The notes under the pieces are model-generated. The model ran no database searches and had not been told where the DNA came from. It saw only the letters and a list, made by a program, of their open reading frames with translations. From Sphaeroforma sirkka (Eukaryota > Opisthokonta > Ichthyosporea > Ichthyophonida), in assembly GCA_001586965.3 (NCBI GenBank), contig LUCW03000571.1, positions 1-22,500 of the forward strand: DNA of 22,500 nt, in the 5' to 3' direction. Of this stretch, positions 21,101-22,500 are shown piece by piece. The position numbers were made by a program, and so were the translations under genes. Position 1 is the stretch's first letter; the number at the start of each line of letters is the position of its first letter.

Positions 21101-21145
21101 GAGCCTGCTCAAAGTCACCCAGAAGCTGTGTGTCTGGCTGCTCTC
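18135..21145 (-). CDS. unrecognised multi-exon gene (3' part), minus strand
   Basis: The supported exons, in transcript order, are 21145-21002, 18621-18502, 18414-18234 and 18202-18135 (stop TAA). The first is phase 1 to phase 1, after TTATCAG and before GTGTGT, and includes [20 protein letters not shown] then [15 protein letters not shown]. The second encodes [19 protein letters not shown] and YGVVLDRGD; the third [20 protein letters not shown] and [17 protein letters not shown]; the last ends [15 protein letters not shown]. The last three fit by phase (0, then 1), with short introns of 87 and 31 nt; the latter is unusually small, so its donor may be wrong. Weaker candidates lie at 20445-20401 and 20085-20065. 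Exons between 20400 and 18622 and the 5' end are not traced. A helix followed by the [12 protein letters not shown] strand is faintly like YbjQ-type domains, far too weak to name. All could belong to one or two genes. Confidence 0.4.
19020..19285. repeat. 53-bp minisatellite
   Basis: About five units marked by CACAATCC at 19021, 19074, 19127 and 19180 plus a diverged copy near 19233; the unit contains AGCCTATGAGTATACGTGCA and TGCATGTATCAATACACTGT. Confidence 0.95.
19476..20010. repeat. 27-28-bp minisatellite
   Basis: About 19 units, consensus near AAACACTCGGCATAAAGCAC followed by TTGTATTC, with GAATTC/GTATTC and CGGC/CTGC variants. Higher-order alternation of variants suggests amplification of multi-unit blocks. 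Confidence 0.95.
20145..20400. repeat. minisatellite of 30-70-bp composite units
   Basis: Units combine AACCATAGACTACACTTACA and CTGAGAAAGGCTCAGGTAAT, and CAATGTGGTCTAACT, in variable lengths, four to six copies. Confidence 0.85.
20513..20972. repeat. 28-bp minisatellite
   Basis: About 16 or 17 units of CACCAACAAGCATATAGGTA plus TACAACA. On the minus strand the array starts about 30 bases after the donor of the 21145-21002 exon, so it fills the following intron. Confidence 0.95.
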
Positions 21146-21246
21146 CTGATAAGTTGTGGAGAGTGCGAGAGTGTAGGTCAGATGTGCACAAGCGGTGCGA
21201 CAAGACCTGTGATATCCATTGAACTGTTTGATGAAGTAGTATAGAC

Positions 21247-21775
<529 letters not shown>

Positions 21776-22269
21776 ATGAGTCGATTACACGTGTACGCCT
21801 CGTCTGTGGCGAAATCGAACATCGATCTCAGCATCAAGTGCGGTGAGTATATCCTAGTTTGGTATAGCGTAATACTTGTACGAACGTGCATATATATTTG
21901 CAGGTATACGACCTAATCATGACTCAAATACAAATACGGAAGTGTGGTATGAAATAGTCCAGCAAACGAATATTCGAAAAATGTACTTTCACACACGGCC
22001 TTGAAATCGTGAGATGCCATTGAGTACAGTGTATTCACTGAACGTATTAATTAACCTATGCATTGACGTATGCATTAACGAAATCTTAACGTATTCATTA
22101 ACGTAATCATTAACGTATTCAGTAACGTCTTCATTATTAACGTATGCATACCAAAACCCTTCCGCCAGTTGGGACATATGACTGTGAGCTGTGTGGTGAG
22201 TTTGGGCACCAATGGCACTGCCACTACCGCCCGCCCAAAGGAGTGCGCCTGGGCAGTGGTACGGCGTAG
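21776..22269 (+). CDS. small CCHC zinc-knuckle protein with alternative second exon
   Basis: Exon 1 is 21776-21842: ATG right after a (TA)n run, encoding [20 protein letters not shown] then KC, donor GTGAGT in phase 1. A zinc-knuckle exon at 22173-22269 follows CTTCCGCCAG, is also phase 1, and encodes [20 protein letters not shown] then [10 protein letters not shown] before TAG. The cysteines and histidine fit C-x2-C-x4-H-x4-C, a nucleic-acid-binding knuckle. Joined directly these give about 55 residues. Between them, after ATTTGCAG, sits an exon-like piece at 21904-22004 in the same phase that ends with TGA, giving a different 55-residue product. The knuckle frame also has its own ATG at 22144. 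The short length suggests a small RNA-binding protein or fragment; no specific family is claimed. Confidence 0.45.
22028..22150. repeat. ATTAACGTA short repeat
   Basis: About eight units of 11-14 bp, CATTAACGTATT-like, between the two alternative downstream exons of the zinc-knuckle gene. Confidence 0.85.
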
Positions 22270-22344
22270 CAGTGGTGAGAAGGCGTGGACTAGAAGGATA
22301 GAACCAGGTTAAATGAAACGAGTGGCTCAGATCAATGGGATGTC

Positions 22345-22500
22345 GTATGCTAGGTAAGCTAAGTTAGACTTTGTAGGTAAGCTAGCTTGACTATGTAGGT
22401 AGGCTAATTTGACTGTGTAGGTAAGCTAACTTGACCTAACTTGACTGTGTAGGTATGTTGACTTGACTGTGTACGTAAGCGAACTTGACTGTTTAGGTAA
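22345..22500. repeat. 22-bp minisatellite with intron-like words, continuing past the edge
   Basis: Six or more units near GTAGGTAAGCTAACTTGACT, each containing a donor-like GTAAGC, a branch-like CTAAC and a terminal TGTAG. Confidence 0.9.

Overview
The window looks like nuclear DNA from an intron-rich, repeat-rich eukaryote, probably a protist. The evidence is genes split by GT..AG introns with GTAAGT, GTATGT or GTAGGT donors, long (TA)n and (TG)n microsatellites, many different minisatellites, no operon structure, and a secreted Cys-rich protein carrying extracellular-type modules. An ichthyosporean or related unicellular holozoan is my best guess, but no marker gene settles it. All gene models come from reading frame, splice-site consensus and intron phase by eye; there is no transcript evidence.

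Layout. (1) 1-191: a probable coding exon of a gene that starts at or before the left edge, running into a 27-bp minisatellite. (2) About 1688-9850 (possibly to 10401), plus strand: a nine-exon gene. Its exon phases fit throughout and give about 574 codons. The middle resembles an LRAT/NlpC-P60-like acyltransferase domain with degraded catalytic positions. It is followed by a long Gly/Ala-rich hydrophobic segment spread over three phase-1 exons, then a Thr/Asn/Gln repeat region. Nearly every intron holds its own private minisatellite, and several of these arrays include splice-site-like sequence. (3) 10400-14400: mostly gene-poor and AT-rich, with short broken coding pieces on both strands (about 11100-12390) that look like mobile-element or gene relics. 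(4) 14521-16545, plus strand: a five-exon gene for a secreted protein of about 459 residues, built from repeated C..C..CC..C..C..CC modules and three 32-residue antistasin-like repeats. Its introns are short and free of repeats. (5) About 17338-17821, plus: weak exon candidates. (6) About 18135-21145, minus: exons of an unrecognised gene whose introns hold large 27-53-bp arrays. (7) 21250-21775: very long (TA)n/(TG)n/(GTGA)n tract. (8) 21776-22269, plus: a small gene with a CCHC zinc knuckle and a probable stop-containing alternative exon, followed by a 22-bp array running off the right edge.

The genes show no obvious shared pathway. The main points of interest are the apparent LRAT-like pseudoenzyme, the modular secreted Cys-rich protein, and the repeated amplification of intron-exon junctions into minisatellites.
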